From NCBI RefSeq assembly GCF_963924675.1, contig NC_089239.1, forward strand, positions 32,077,818-32,141,817: a stretch of DNA of 64,000 bases. Direction: 5' to 3'. Origin of the DNA: Phocoena phocoena (Eukaryota; Chordata; Mammalia; Artiodactyla; Phocoenidae). A program made the translations under genes and the position numbers. Below are positions 11,440 through 22,138 of the stretch, piece after piece. The notes under the pieces were generated by a model. That model was not told where the DNA came from. It worked only from the letters and a program-made list of their open reading frames with translations, and did no database searches. Numbering within the stretch: the first letter of the stretch is position 1; each line of letters begins with the position of its first letter.

Positions 11440-12112
11440 GATTGCCTGTGATCCCCATCACATTCTGGTTTAATGCTTACCCAATAATAACATTGTTTTC
11501 TTCCTCTTCTACTTTGGTGGAGAGGTTTTCTGGGTCGAGAGCCGATTTGGTTTTTAAATATATTTTCCCAAACATCTCATTCATATTCTTAGTGCATGAT
11601 GGCTCCCAAATTTTATCTCTGGCCAGGACCTCTTCGACTCACAAAGTCTGTGTTTCCACGTGCATAGTGCACAGATATTTCAGTTGCAAAACATTAAACA
11701 GTATCTCCTTCTAAACCTTATCCTCACTGAGTTTGTCTTTTCAGTATGTTGTGTAACTATCTAATAGCTCCTGGGAAAATATGTAGTCCTGTATTTTCTT
11801 ATTCACATGGCCACTATTTTTTTTTTTTTTTTTTTGCCGTATATCCACAAAATCTCTTGATGCTGTTTCCCATCCAGACCAATATAATTCTAATGCAGAT
11901 CTTGATTCTGTCTTCTTTTCCGAATCTTAGTAGTCTAAGATGCTGTGATTTTGCAATAGGAGTATTGCCGTACCACCCAGCTCGTCTTTCTTGGTCCATC
12001 TTTGCCCTTCACTCAGCCATTCTCCACATCATAACAAGACTGATGTTCTTAAAGGAAAATCGTCATTTCATTCTTCTTAACACTACAGGCTATTTGTAGA
12101 ATGATTTGAACA
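11440..12112 (+). mobile_element. L2 LINE fragment, ORF region
   Basis: Landmarks of the L2 3' ORF region occur in order: 'gatggctcccaaatttta', the block near 11,860-11,960 resembling 'ccaaaatatatccagaat', and 'ccattctccacatcataac' followed by 'tgttcttaaaggaaaa'. Divergence is high, as usual for L2. A run of 17 T at about 11,818-11,834 interrupts it. Confidence 0.6.
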
Positions 12113-12344
12113 TAGGACAGTTTTGTTATTTTTATTTTTGCTAAGCTTCTATTAGCATCTTAGTCCTTTGTTTGTAACAAAAATATTTATTAAGGAAGCC
12201 CTGTATGCCAGTAAGGGGACTAGTTTTCACTCTGAATGCAAATTGATGAACACAACGCTAAGACATGATACATTTCCTTTGTGAAGTTATTTGATCAAAT
12301 TAGAATTGATTTACCTCCTACGTTTTCAAGCGTAATCCTGTACT

Positions 12345-12545
12345 GGGGCTTCCCTGGTGGCGCAGTGGTTGAGGGTCCGCCTGCCGATGCAGGGGACGCG
12401 GGTTCGTGCCCCGGTCCGGGAAGATCCCACAATGCCGCGGAGCGGCTGGGCCCGTGAGCCGTGGCCACTGAGCCTGCGCGTCTGGAGCCTGTGCTCCGCA
12501 GCAGGAGAGGCCACAGAGGTGAGAGGCCCGCGTACCACAAAGAAA
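12345..12545 (+). mobile_element. CHR SINE (tRNA-Glu-derived)
   Basis: The head 'cttccctggtggcgcagtgg' contains a pol III A-box-like motif. 'ggttcgtgcc' follows as the B-box-like motif. The tRNA-unrelated body has the usual 'gccgcggagcggctggg' and 'gagcctgtgctccgc' blocks. It ends at 'gcgtaccacaaag' with almost no A-tail, and no target-site duplication was visible. The 3' end may therefore have been trimmed or mutated. The family is diagnostic for whale, hippo and ruminant lineages, and this form is typical of cetaceans. Confidence 0.95.
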
Positions 12546-14222
12546 TGGATTTTTAACAAAATTTTATATTTTGAAGAAAACTTCTAAGGTCTTTTCCACA
12601 TCAGACTCGTTGTTCTTGAAATGTCCTAATCATTAAATAACACTAAAATGACGAAGAAGCAAAAAAGAATGAAGGAATCGTGGGGCGCAAGGGGATTATT
12701 CTTTCATATTAATAAAGAATTTATCAGATAATAAGTCGCTTGAAGGAGAGTTTTTATTTAGAAGTACATGATGAATTAAAATATCAAACTATTAACTTAT
12801 AAATGTACATCTGAAGGTCGGTGATAACTGATATTCATAATGCTTGATCCAGCAAAAGAGTAGCTTTCAGGTGATTAAAAAGAAAGCTAGGACTGGATGT
12901 AGGTTTTCTATTTAACAGTGACACAGTGCACTTCATACAGCTTTCTGAGCAAGGCTATCTTGGTAAGAAGGAAAGATAATACTAATACAGCGCCTGATGC
13001 TATGAGCTATAAAAGTCACATAATCCATTACAGTAGGGGGTTCAAGATTCTAAAATTCTCTCAGTAGTGAAAGATCTGTTCAATTTTATTTTGCAGCATT
13101 AAATCAGATATTTAACAGTATTTCAGTTCATGGACTCGGTTCATGTTAGAGTAAATTTCTTTGAAAAAGAGAATTGTATTATCCAGAAATCCCTATTCCT
13201 TATCCAGGTATGATCAAAGGGTGGTAGCTGTGATTCTGAGTCAGGATCAGTTTTTTCAATGGGTGAGACCGAGGATGGTCTATATCTATGAAGGATGCTG
13301 GGCAGAACTCCATAACCCAGACTCTTTCTTGTCACTCAACTTGCAAAGCAATTTCTGAGATTCATTCCTTTGGGTCTTTCATTATATATCCCTCCAACTA
13401 GAGAGGAAGCACCAAAGGTGGTTACCAAGAAACTCTGTCATACCACCAGAGCTGAAGACTAGTTAAGAGCTGCCCTTTGGGAAGGGAACCCAGGAACAGA
13501 CAGGAGAAAATGCAGGACAGGAACGAGGGGTGGTCGCTATAAAGGAGACTGAGAGGTAGGGGAACCACCAAGAGAAACGAGGCCCAATTTATAATCTACT
13601 TCCAGTAAACTCCACATTTGCAACAAAAGATAAGTCTTTGGGAATATTTTGGAAAAAAATCATGTATTATCGCCGTTTCAAAGTGTCATTGATACTGGCA
13701 TTATGGGCAATTCTCACTTTTTTCTTTGTGCTTTGCTGAAATCTTAATGTTTTATAAAAATGATAGACATTACTTTTAAAACAAGACACAAGTAATGTGA
13801 GCAAAAGAAGCAAAGCAGTCCATTATTATTAATGTATAGAAGATGGATCTATCTAGAGATAGTTTATGGAGGGAATACCTAGGTTCAGGATCTATAATGT
13901 AGGGACACATGTAGTGATCCCTGTGTCCTGGGTGTTCTCCTTGGCTCTACTGTGATAATGGCCCAGTGAAAGGCTGGTGATGACCTTGAGCTTCTAGCAG
14001 CAGGCTCACCCCTGGGCTCCTGGCTGAGGCGCCATACACCCGTTACTCATATGGCCTACGTTCCCGCAGACATGGTGGTTCTCAGTCTGAACTCAGTTTC
14101 TCAACTAGTTCCTCTGACTGATGCTTAGTTCCCAAACTTGGTGCCTCCTTTTTTTTTCTTTTTGAAAGAAAGCTGGTTTACACCATTTATAATGACTTTG
14201 ATTTTTCAAACCAACTTAATTT
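12546..14222. other. Unassigned intergenic or intronic sequence
   Basis: About 1.7 kb without a recognised repeat family or supported gene. Small frames at 13,141-13,358 overlap on both strands and have no motif. Confidence 0.4.
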
Positions 14223-16130
14223 TGTTTTAATTGTCCTCAGCTTTATAAGAATACAATTGATAAGAAATAAAATTCACCAGATACGAGTACAATTTGATGA
14301 ATTTCAACAAATGTATAAGTTATGTAACCGCTACCACAATCATGATATAGGACCTTCCATCACCCCTCAAATTTCCTTGGTAGTTAATCCCTTGCTCCAT
14401 TTCCTGACCCTTTATGACCGCTAATCTGCTTCTATCAGCAAAGTATTATCTTCTCTAGAATTTCATCTGAGTGGAATCATATCATAATTTTGTGTCTCTC
14501 TTCTTTTACATAGCATGATGCTTTTGAGATGTTTTTTACTTCTTTTTATTGCTAAATAGAATACCTTGTATAGGTATACCACAGTTTGCCTTTTCATTTG
14601 CCAGTTGATAACATTTGGGTTGTTTCTAGTTTTTGACTATTACAAAGAAAACTGTATTGATAGTCTAGTACAAGCTTTTGTGTGGGAGTACACTTTTTTC
14701 CCAGTAAATACCTAGTATCTGAATTTCTGGGTCAGGTGGTAAATATATGTTTAACTTCATAAGCAACCACCAAAATGCTTTCCGAAAGCGACTGCCATTT
14801 TGCGTTTTTACCAGTGATGTATGTATTCTTCAGTTCCTCCATGTTTTTACCGTTTTGTACTGTAGAATTTTAGCTACTGGGTATATGATGGTAGCTCTTT
14901 GTGATTTTAGTTTCATTTCCCTAATGACTAATGATTATCTTTTCACATGCTAATTGGCTGTTTGTCTCTCTTCTTTGCTAACTTGTCTATTTAAATCTTT
15001 TATCTGGTTTAAAATGAGGATATTTGTCTTAATACTGAATTGTAAGAGTTTGACATATGTTGTGTATACGAATATTTTATCAGATAAGTATTATACAAAT
15101 ATTTTCTTCTAGTCTATGACTTGCATTTGGTTTTTTAAAATAAATTTATTTATTTATTTTTGGCTGTGTTAGGTCTTTGTTGCTGCTCGTGGGCTTTCTC
15201 TAGTTGTTGTGAGCGGGGGCTACTCTTTTTGTGGTGTGCAGGCTTCTCATTGTCATGGCTTCTCTTGTTGTGGAGCACGGGCTCTAGGCACACAGGCTTC
15301 AGTAGTTGTGGCTCGTGGGCTCAGTAGTTGTGGCTTGCAGGCTCTAGAGCACAGGCTCAGCAGTTGTGGTGCGTGGACTCAGTAGTTGTGGCTTGCTGGC
15401 TCTAGAGCACAGGCTCACTAGCTGTGGCGTGTGGGCTCAGTAGTTGTGGCACGTGGGCTCAGTAGTTGTGGCTCACGGGCTCTAGAGTGCAGGCTCAGTA
15501 GTTGTGGCGCACAGACTTAGTTGCTCTGCAGCTTGTGGGATCTTCCCGGGCCAGGGCTCAAGCCCATGTCCCTTGCATTGGCAGGTGGATTCTTAACCAC
15601 TGCGCCACCAGGGAAGCCCTTACATTTTTTTTAAAGCAGGGTCTTTTCAATAGTAAATTTAAATTTTTGATGTGTCAAATTTAACAATTTTTTTCTTTTA
15701 TGAGTAGGGTTTTAAAATATAGTTTCTAGGAAATATTTTCTTAACCTAAGTTCACAAGCTTTTCCCTATGTTTTCTTCTAAAAAATTTATACTTTAAATT
15801 CTAAGAGTTAGGTGAATTCTAATTATTTTTCATAAATGTTATGAGGTAAGAGGTGTGGTTGATTTTTTCATGTACAGATAGCCAATTGTCCCAGCACATT
15901 TTTCTGAAAAGACTATCCTTTCTCCATTAAATTATGTAGGTACCTTTGTAAAATACTTTTAATTGATGCATGTATGAATCTGTTTCTGGATTCTTTCTTT
16001 AGTTCCGTTTGTTTATATGTCTCTCCTTACATTAATATCACACTGTTTTTGACTCTCTGGTAGTGTAAGTTCCCCAACTTTGTTTTTCTTTCTACAAAAT
16101 TGTTTTGACTCATTTTGGAGGTTTTTTTGG
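14223..16130 (-). mobile_element. Old L1M (antisense), split by a SINE
   Basis: Antisense L1 3'UTR text opens at about 14,260 ('gatgaatttcaacaaatg', 'tgtaaccgctaccacaatc'). ORF2 C-terminal landmarks continue it ('ctgagtggaatcatatc', 'ttcatttccctaatgac', 'caaatattttcttctag'). After a CHR SINE the same element resumes at 15,628 ('gcagggtcttttcaatag') and runs to about 16,130. No frame is intact. Confidence 0.8.
15129..15618 (-). mobile_element. CHR-1-type SINE with expanded internal repeat
   Basis: An antisense CHR SINE: it ends with 'caccagggaagccc' and has an AAAT-rich tail at its left end. The body is enlarged to about 490 bases because the motif 'cagtagttgtggc' and its variants occurs about eight times between 15,298 and 15,515. 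The related copy at 44,970-45,321 has about three. Flanking duplication: 'cttgcattt' at 15,120-15,128 and 'cttacattt' at 15,619-15,627, one mismatch. Confidence 0.92.
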
Positions 16131-16294
16131 CCACTCATTGTTACATATCAGTAGACAATTGTCAGTGTACTAAAGAGAGACCAGACGCTAACAAAGAAGT
16201 CAAAAGGAACTCAGTTTAACCGTGGGGTAGATATCAAAATGTTTTTCTTCTCATTCTTATCTTTGATCTATTAGTACTATCTTTCAATGTTGGA
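16131..16294. other. Short unassigned gap between two L1 elements
   Basis: This separates the end of one antisense L1 from the 3'UTR of the next. Nothing recognisable is present. Confidence 0.4.
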
Positions 16295-16905
16295 ATAGAC
16301 TTTATTTTTTAGAGCAGTGTTAGGCTCACAGCGAAATTGAACAGAAAGTACAAAGATTTCCCACGTAACCCCTGTTCGCACATAAGCACAGACTTCTGCA
16401 CTATGAAAATCCCACAGCAGAGTGGTACATTGGTTACACTTGATGAACCTACATTGACATCATCATTACCTGAAGTTCATGATTCACATAGGGTTTTCTC
16501 TTATGGTTATACAGTCTAGGGGTTTGGACAAACGTATAATGACGTCTATCCACAATTGCAGTATTACACAGAAGTTACAATGCCTTAGAAATCCTCTGTG
16601 CCCCACCAGTTCACTTCTCCCTCGTCACTAAGCTCTGGCAACCACTGATCCTTGTACTGTTTCCACAGTTTTGCCTTTTCCAGAATGTCATATAGTTGGA
16701 AGCATATAGTATGTAGCCCTTTCAGATTGGCTTCTTTCACTTAGTCATATGCATTTAAGTTTCTTCCGTGTCTTTTCATGGCGTGATAGCTCACTGCTTT
16801 ATAGTGCTGAAAAATATTACATTGTCTGGGTGTACTACAGTCTATCCATTCACCTATTGAAGAATGTTTTGTCATTTCCAAGTTTTTGCTATTATAAATA
16901 ATGCT

Positions 16906-17112
16906 GGGCTTCCCTGGTGACGCAGTGGTTGAGAGTCCACCTGCCGATGCAGGGGACACGGGTTCGTGCCCCGGTCCGGGAGGATCCCACGTGCCGCGGA
17001 GCGGCTGGGCCCGTGAACCATGGCCACTGAGCCTGCGCGTCCGGAGCCTGTGCTCCGCAACGGGAGAGGCCACAGCAGTGAGAGGCCTGCGTACCGCAAA
17101 AAAAAAAAAAAG
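16906..17112 (+). mobile_element. CHR SINE nested in L1M
   Basis: A complete copy from 'gggcttccctggtgacgc' to 'gcgtaccgc', followed by an A-tail at about 17,098-17,120. It interrupts L1 sequence that reads 'aataatgct' before and 'agaatgctgctataaac' after. This gives an imperfect duplication of about 9 bp. A-box-like and B-box-like motifs are present. Confidence 0.95.
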
Positions 17113-17577
17113 AAAAAGAATGCTGCTATAAACACCCGTGAGCAGGTTTTTGCATGGGCATAAGTTTATGATTCCTTTGGGTAAATATCGGGAAGCATGA
17201 CTGTTAGGGTGCATGGTAAGAGAAGATTAAGTTTTGTAAGAAAATACCAATCTATCTTGCAGAGTGGCTGTGTCCCATTTTGCATTCTCTCCAGCCGTGT
17301 GTGAGAGTTCTTGTTGCTCGTCATCCTTACTAACATTTGGCTTTTGTCATTGTCCAGGATTTTCCCCTTGCCTAGTAGTTGTGTAGGGGTATCTCCTTTT
17401 TTTTTTTTAATTTGCATTTTTCTGATGACATATGATGTGGAACATCTTTTCATGTGTTTGTTTGCTACTTGTATATCATCTTCGATGAGGTGTCTGTTAA
17501 GGTCTTTGCACATTTGTTAATTGGGTTATTTTCTTATTGTTGATTTTTAAAGAGTCTGTATATTCCGGATAACAGTT

Positions 17578-17640
17578 CTTTTTTTAATTTTATTTTTTAT
17601 TAGCATCTTTATTAGAGTATAATTGCTTTTTTTATTAACT
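17578..17640 (-). mobile_element. Very short L1 3'-end insertion inside L1M
   Basis: Within the older L1 the text switches to a T-rich run and 'agcatctttattagagtata', then 'attgctttt'. This resembles the last ~50 bases of the young L1 family. The host L1 resumes at 'atttctttatcagatg'. It is probably an extremely truncated insertion. The length is too short for certainty. Confidence 0.5.
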
Positions 17641-17910
17641 AGGTAATATTTCTTTATCAGATGTGTCTTTTGCAAATATTTTCTCCCAGCCTGTGACTTG
17701 TTTTTTCATTCTCTTGACATTGTCTTTTGTAGTAAAGTTTTTAATCTAATGAAGTCCATCTTATCAAGTATTTCTATCATGGTTCATATATTTGATGTTG
17801 TATCTAAAAAGTCATTACTATGCCCAAGATTATCTAGGAATTTCATACTTTTGCTTTTTACATTTAAGTCTATGATCCATTTTGCATTTAAGGTTACTCC
17901 ATGTCATTTT

Positions 17911-18069
17911 GTGGCTTGATAGCTATTTTTTTTTTTTTACAGCACTAAATAGTATTCAGTTGTCTAGATGTACCACTATTTATTTATCCATTCACCCATG
18001 AAGAACGTCTGAGTTGCTTCCAAGTTTTGGCAATTCTGAATAAACTTGCTATAAACATCCTTGTGCATG
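17911..18069 (-). mobile_element. Out-of-order L1 segment inside L1M
   Basis: This block ('ggcttgatagctattt', 'atccattcacccatgaag', 'ctataaacatccttgtgc') repeats the ORF2-end segment already present at about 16,790-17,150. Here it sits where the reverse transcriptase region should continue. The expected ORF2 text resumes at 'cttgattactgtagttta'. It is either a nested insertion without its tail or a recombination product between L1 copies. Confidence 0.6.
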
Positions 18070-19911
18070 CTTTCTTGATTACTGTAGTTTACAGTAAGTC
18101 TTGAGGTCACACAACATTGTTCTCCAACTTTGTTCCCCTTCAGCATTGTGTTGACAATTCTGGGTCTTTTTCCTCTCCATATAAACGTTAGAATCAGTTT
18201 GTAAAAGTCCATATTAAATAACTTGCTGAAATTTTGATTGGGATTGCATTGAATTTATAGATCAAGTTGGGAATAAGTGATATCTTGACAATATTGAGGC
18301 TTCCTATTCATGAACATGAACTATATCTTCATTTATTTTGCTCTTTAATTTTTTTTTTAACCAGTTTTGTAGTTTTCCTCATACATTCATTCCTTGGGCA
18401 TGTTTTGTTACATTTATACCTGAGTACTTTATTTGGGGGGACCTAATGTAAATGATACTGTTTTTGAATTTCAAATTCCACTTGTTCATTGATACACAGG
18501 AAAATGATTTGACCTTTGTATATTAACCTTTTCTTCCTGTAACCTAACTATATTCACTTATTATTTCCAGGAATTATTTGGTCTATTTTTTTGAATTTTC
18601 TACAAAAAAAATCATGTCATGTGCAAACAAAGACAGTTTGCTTTATCTCCTACTAATTAGTATACCTTTTGTTTCATTTTCTTGCCTTATTTTTTTATTG
18701 CATTAGGTAGGACTTCTAGTAAAATGTTTAAAAGGAATAGTGAGAGGGGACATCCTTGACTTGTTCCTGATCTGAGAAATCTTGGATTTTTTCACCATTA
18801 AGTATAACACTAACTGTAGGTTTTTCAGATGTTCTTTATAAAGTTGAAGAAGTTCTCTGTTTCTAGTTTACTGAAAGTTTTTATCATGAATGAGTGTTAC
18901 ATTTTTTCAAATGCTTCTTTTAACATCTCTTGATGTGATTATGTAAATTTTTTTAGCCTCTTGATATGATGGATTACATTCATTGATTTTTGAACGTTAA
19001 ACCAGCCTTGCATACCTGGGATAAATTTCAACTGGACATGGTGTATAATTCTTTTTGTATCTTGTTGGATTCAATTTGCTAATACTTAGTTAGGGATTTT
19101 TGCATCTATATCCATGAGAGATACTGGTGTGTAGTTTTTTTTTTCTTGTAATGTCTTTGTATGATTATGGTATTGGGGTAATGCTGGCCTCATAGAGTGA
19201 GCTAGGCCATATTTTCTCTACTTCTAACCTCTGAAAGAGAGTGTAAAGAATCGGTATAATTTTTTTTTTTTGATAGAATTCACCAGTGAATGCAACTAGA
19301 CCTGGTACTTTCTGTTTGGGAGGTTATTAATTTTTGACTCACTTTCTTTAATAGATACAGAGTTATTCTCATGGTCTGCTTCTTCCTGTATGAGTTTTGG
19401 CAGATTATGTCTTTCAAGAGATTGGTCCATTTCATCTAGTTTTTCAAATTAGTGGACATAAATATGCATTTATTATTCTTTTAATTTCTATGGGATCTGT
19501 AGTAATGTCCATGTTTTATTTCTGACATTACTGATTTGTGTTCTATCTCTTTGGCTGGATGGTTATCAATTTCATTGACCTTTTTAAAGAAGAAGGCTTT
19601 AGTTTCACTGAGTTTTTTTTATTGATGGCATATTTAATTTCAGTAATTTCTGGTCTAACATCATTTTTCTTTGCTTATTTTAGAATTTGTTCTTTTTCTA
19701 ATTTTCTAAGGTGAAAGCTTAGATGACTGATTTTAGGTGTTTCTTCTTTAATATATGGAATTAATGGCTATAAATTTCCCTCTAAGCACTGTTTATGCCA
19801 CATCCCATAATTTTTGATAAGTTATAGTTTTATTTTAATTTCATTCAAAATGTTAAAAATTTCTCTTGAGATTTCTTCTTTGACTCATGTGTTACTTAAA
19901 AGTGTGTTGTT

Positions 19912-20122
19912 GGGCTTCCCTGGTGGCGCAGTGGTTGAGAGTCCGCCTGCCGATGCAGGGGACACGGGTTCGTGCCCCGGTCCGGGAGGATCCCACGTGC
20001 CGCGGAGCGGCTGGGCCCGTGAGCCATTGCCGCTGACCCTGCACGTCCGGAGCCTGTGCTCCGCAACGGGAGAGGCCACAGCAGTGAGAGGCAGGTGTAC
20101 CATAAAAATAAATAAATAAATA
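19912..20122 (+). mobile_element. CHR SINE nested in L1M, perfect 14-bp TSD
   Basis: A complete copy with an AAAT-type tail at 20,103-20,122. A perfect duplication 'aaaagtgtgttgtt' lies at 19,898-19,911 and 20,123-20,136. The family blocks 'gccgcggagcggctggg' and 'ctccgcaacgggagagg' are intact. It inserted in the ORF2 region of the host L1. Confidence 0.97.
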
Positions 20123-21188
20123 AAAAGTGTGTTGTTTAATCTTGACATATTTTGGGATTTCCCAGCTATATTTCTGCTACTGATTTTTAGTTTAATTTCA
20201 TTATGGTCTGAGAACAGACCTTGTATGATTTCTATCCTTTTAAATGTGTTAAGGTGTGGGTTCTGGTCTGGAATGTGGTCGTCTTGGTAAGTGTTCCACT
20301 TGAGCTTGAGAAGAATGTGTATTCTGTTGTTGAATGATGTAGTTGATAAATGTCAACTATATCCAATTGATGGATGGTGCTGTTGAGTACAACTGTGTGC
20401 TTCTGCCGGCTGGATGACAGAGATGTGTTGAAGTTGCCAACTCTAATAATGGGTTCATCTGTTTCTCCTTACAGTCCTGTCAGCTTTTGCCTTAGGTATT
20501 TTGAAACTCTGTTTAGGAGATACACTTTAAGGATTGTTATGTCTTTTTGGAGAATTTATCCTTTTATCATTTTGTAGTGCCCCTCTTTATCCCTGATAAC
20601 TTTCTTTGTTCTGAAGTCTACTCTGTCCAAAATTAATATAGCTACTCCTGTTTTCTTTCTTTTGATTAGCGTTAGTATGGTATCTTTGTCTATCCTTTTA
20701 ATTTTAATATACATAAGTCTTTATATTTGGAGTGTTTCTTACAGACAACATATAATTGGATTTTGTATTTTGATCTACTTTGACAGTCTTTATCCATTAA
20801 TAGGTGTATTTAGACCATTGATATTTAAATTGGTTATTGCTACAGTTGGATTAATATCTACTAGTGTTTTCTAATCACTGAACTTGTTCTTTGTTCTTAT
20901 TTTTTGACTTTCACACTTTTCCTGCATTTTAGGGTTTTAATTGAGAGTTCTATATAATTTTATATTCTCTCCCTTCTTAGTATATCAATTCTTATTTTAA
21001 AATGTTTTTTAGTGGTTGACCTCAAGTTTGCTATGTACATTTACAACTAATTCAAGTCTACTTTCAAATAACAGTATACCACTTCATGGGTAATTCAAGG
21101 ACCTTAAAATAACAAACTGTTCTTAACTCCTCCCTCCCTCCCATCCCGTGTATCATTGGTGACATTCATTTCTCTTATACATGTAACC

Positions 21189-21194
<6 letters not shown>

Positions 21195-21248
<54 letters not shown>
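21195..21248. repeat. Compound microsatellite (TA)n(GA)n
   Basis: About 14 TA units are followed directly by about 13 GA units, ending at the start of the Tigger-type element. It lies within the ancient L1. Confidence 0.98.
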
Positions 21249-21250
<2 letters not shown>

Positions 21251-21454
21251 CTGAATAACATGGGTTTAAACTGTGGAGGTCCACTTATATGTAGATTTTT
21301 TTCAATAAATACATATAATACTTCATGATCCATGGTTGGTTGAATCTGCAGATGCAGAACTGAGAATCCTGATTATGGGAGTTGAGCATCTGTGGATTTT
21401 GGCATATGCAGGGGCTCTTGGAACAAACCCCCCTTGGATACTGAGAGATGACTG
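21249..21454. mobile_element. Tigger-type (Tc1/mariner) nonautonomous element
   Basis: The left end reads 'ccctgaataacatgggttt', then 'ggtccacttatatgtag'. The right end reads 'ggatactgagagatgactgt', the complement of the terminal sequence of MER2-like Tigger MITEs. A central block 'ggttggttgaatctgcag' is typical. The interior is shortened to about 200 bases. The outermost base of each TIR is uncertain. Confidence 0.75.
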
Positions 21455-21518
21455 TATGTGAGTGTATACAGAGACACACATATATACACATGTATACATA
21501 TATAAGCATACAAAATTG

Positions 21519-21870
21519 TTTTTTTTTTTTAACATCTTTATTGGGGTATAATTGCTTTACAATGGTGTGTTAGTTTCTGCTTTATAACAAAGTGAATCAG
21601 CTATACATATACATATGTTCCCATATGTCTTCCCTCTTGCGTCTCCCTCCCTCCCACTCTCCCCATCCCACCCTTCCAGGCTGTCAGAAAGCACCGAGCT
21701 AATATCCCTGTGCCTTGCGGCTGCTTCCCCCCAGCTATCTACCTTACTACGTTTGTTAGTGTGTATATGTCCATGACTCTCTCTCGCCCTGTCAAAACTC
21801 ACCCTTCCCCCTCCCCATATCCTCAAGTCCGTTCTCCAGTAGGTCTGCGTCTTTATTCCTGTCTTACCCC
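21519..21870 (-). mobile_element. Young cetacean L1 3' end with perfect 15-bp TSD
   Basis: A 12-base T-run and 'aacatctttattggggtata' open an antisense 3'UTR of about 350 bases, truncated at 'attcctgtcttacccc'. The perfect duplication 'aagcatacaaaattg' lies at 21,504-21,518 and 21,871-21,885. The insertion is nested in the ancient L1. Confidence 0.97.
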
Positions 21871-22022
21871 AAGCATACAAAATTGAATGCATTGTTGCCA
21901 TTGTTATTTTCACAAGCTGTTGTCTGTTAAATCCATTAAGAATAGGAGAAATAAATCTTATGTTACCTTCAAGAATTCCCTCTCAGATGCTCAGACCTGA
22001 TTATTTTATGACCTATATCCTT

Positions 22023-22138
22023 TTTTAAAAAATTTTAATTTTATTTATTTATTATACAGCATGTTCTTATGTTATCTGTTTTATACATATTAGTGTATAT
22101 ATGTCAATCCCAATCTCCCAATTCATCTCATCACCACA
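22023..22138 (-). mobile_element. Short L1 3' end with 9-bp TSD
   Basis: A T-rich start is followed by 'cagcatgttcttatgttatc' and 'tcaatcccaatctccc'. This resembles a different, older cetartiodactyl L1 3'UTR than its neighbour at 21,519. The duplication 'tatatcctt' lies at 22,014-22,022 and 22,139-22,147. The host L1 resumes at 'ctgtctgaagagcc'. Confidence 0.8.

Noticed and set aside
12345..12420. tRNA-like head with A-box-like and B-box-like motifs as a tRNA gene
   Set aside because: It is the tRNA-derived part of a CHR SINE. The cloverleaf is not maintained, and the body continues into the SINE tail.
15298..15515. Regular repeats as a CRISPR-like array
   Set aside because: The units are adjacent variants without unique spacers and lie inside a SINE in a mammalian genome.
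16741..17214. 157-codon frame with Pro/Gly/Arg-rich residues, minus strand
   Set aside because: The same residue pattern recurs at 12,295, 19,885, 34,753 and 55,737. All are translations of the GC-rich CHR SINE, not genes.
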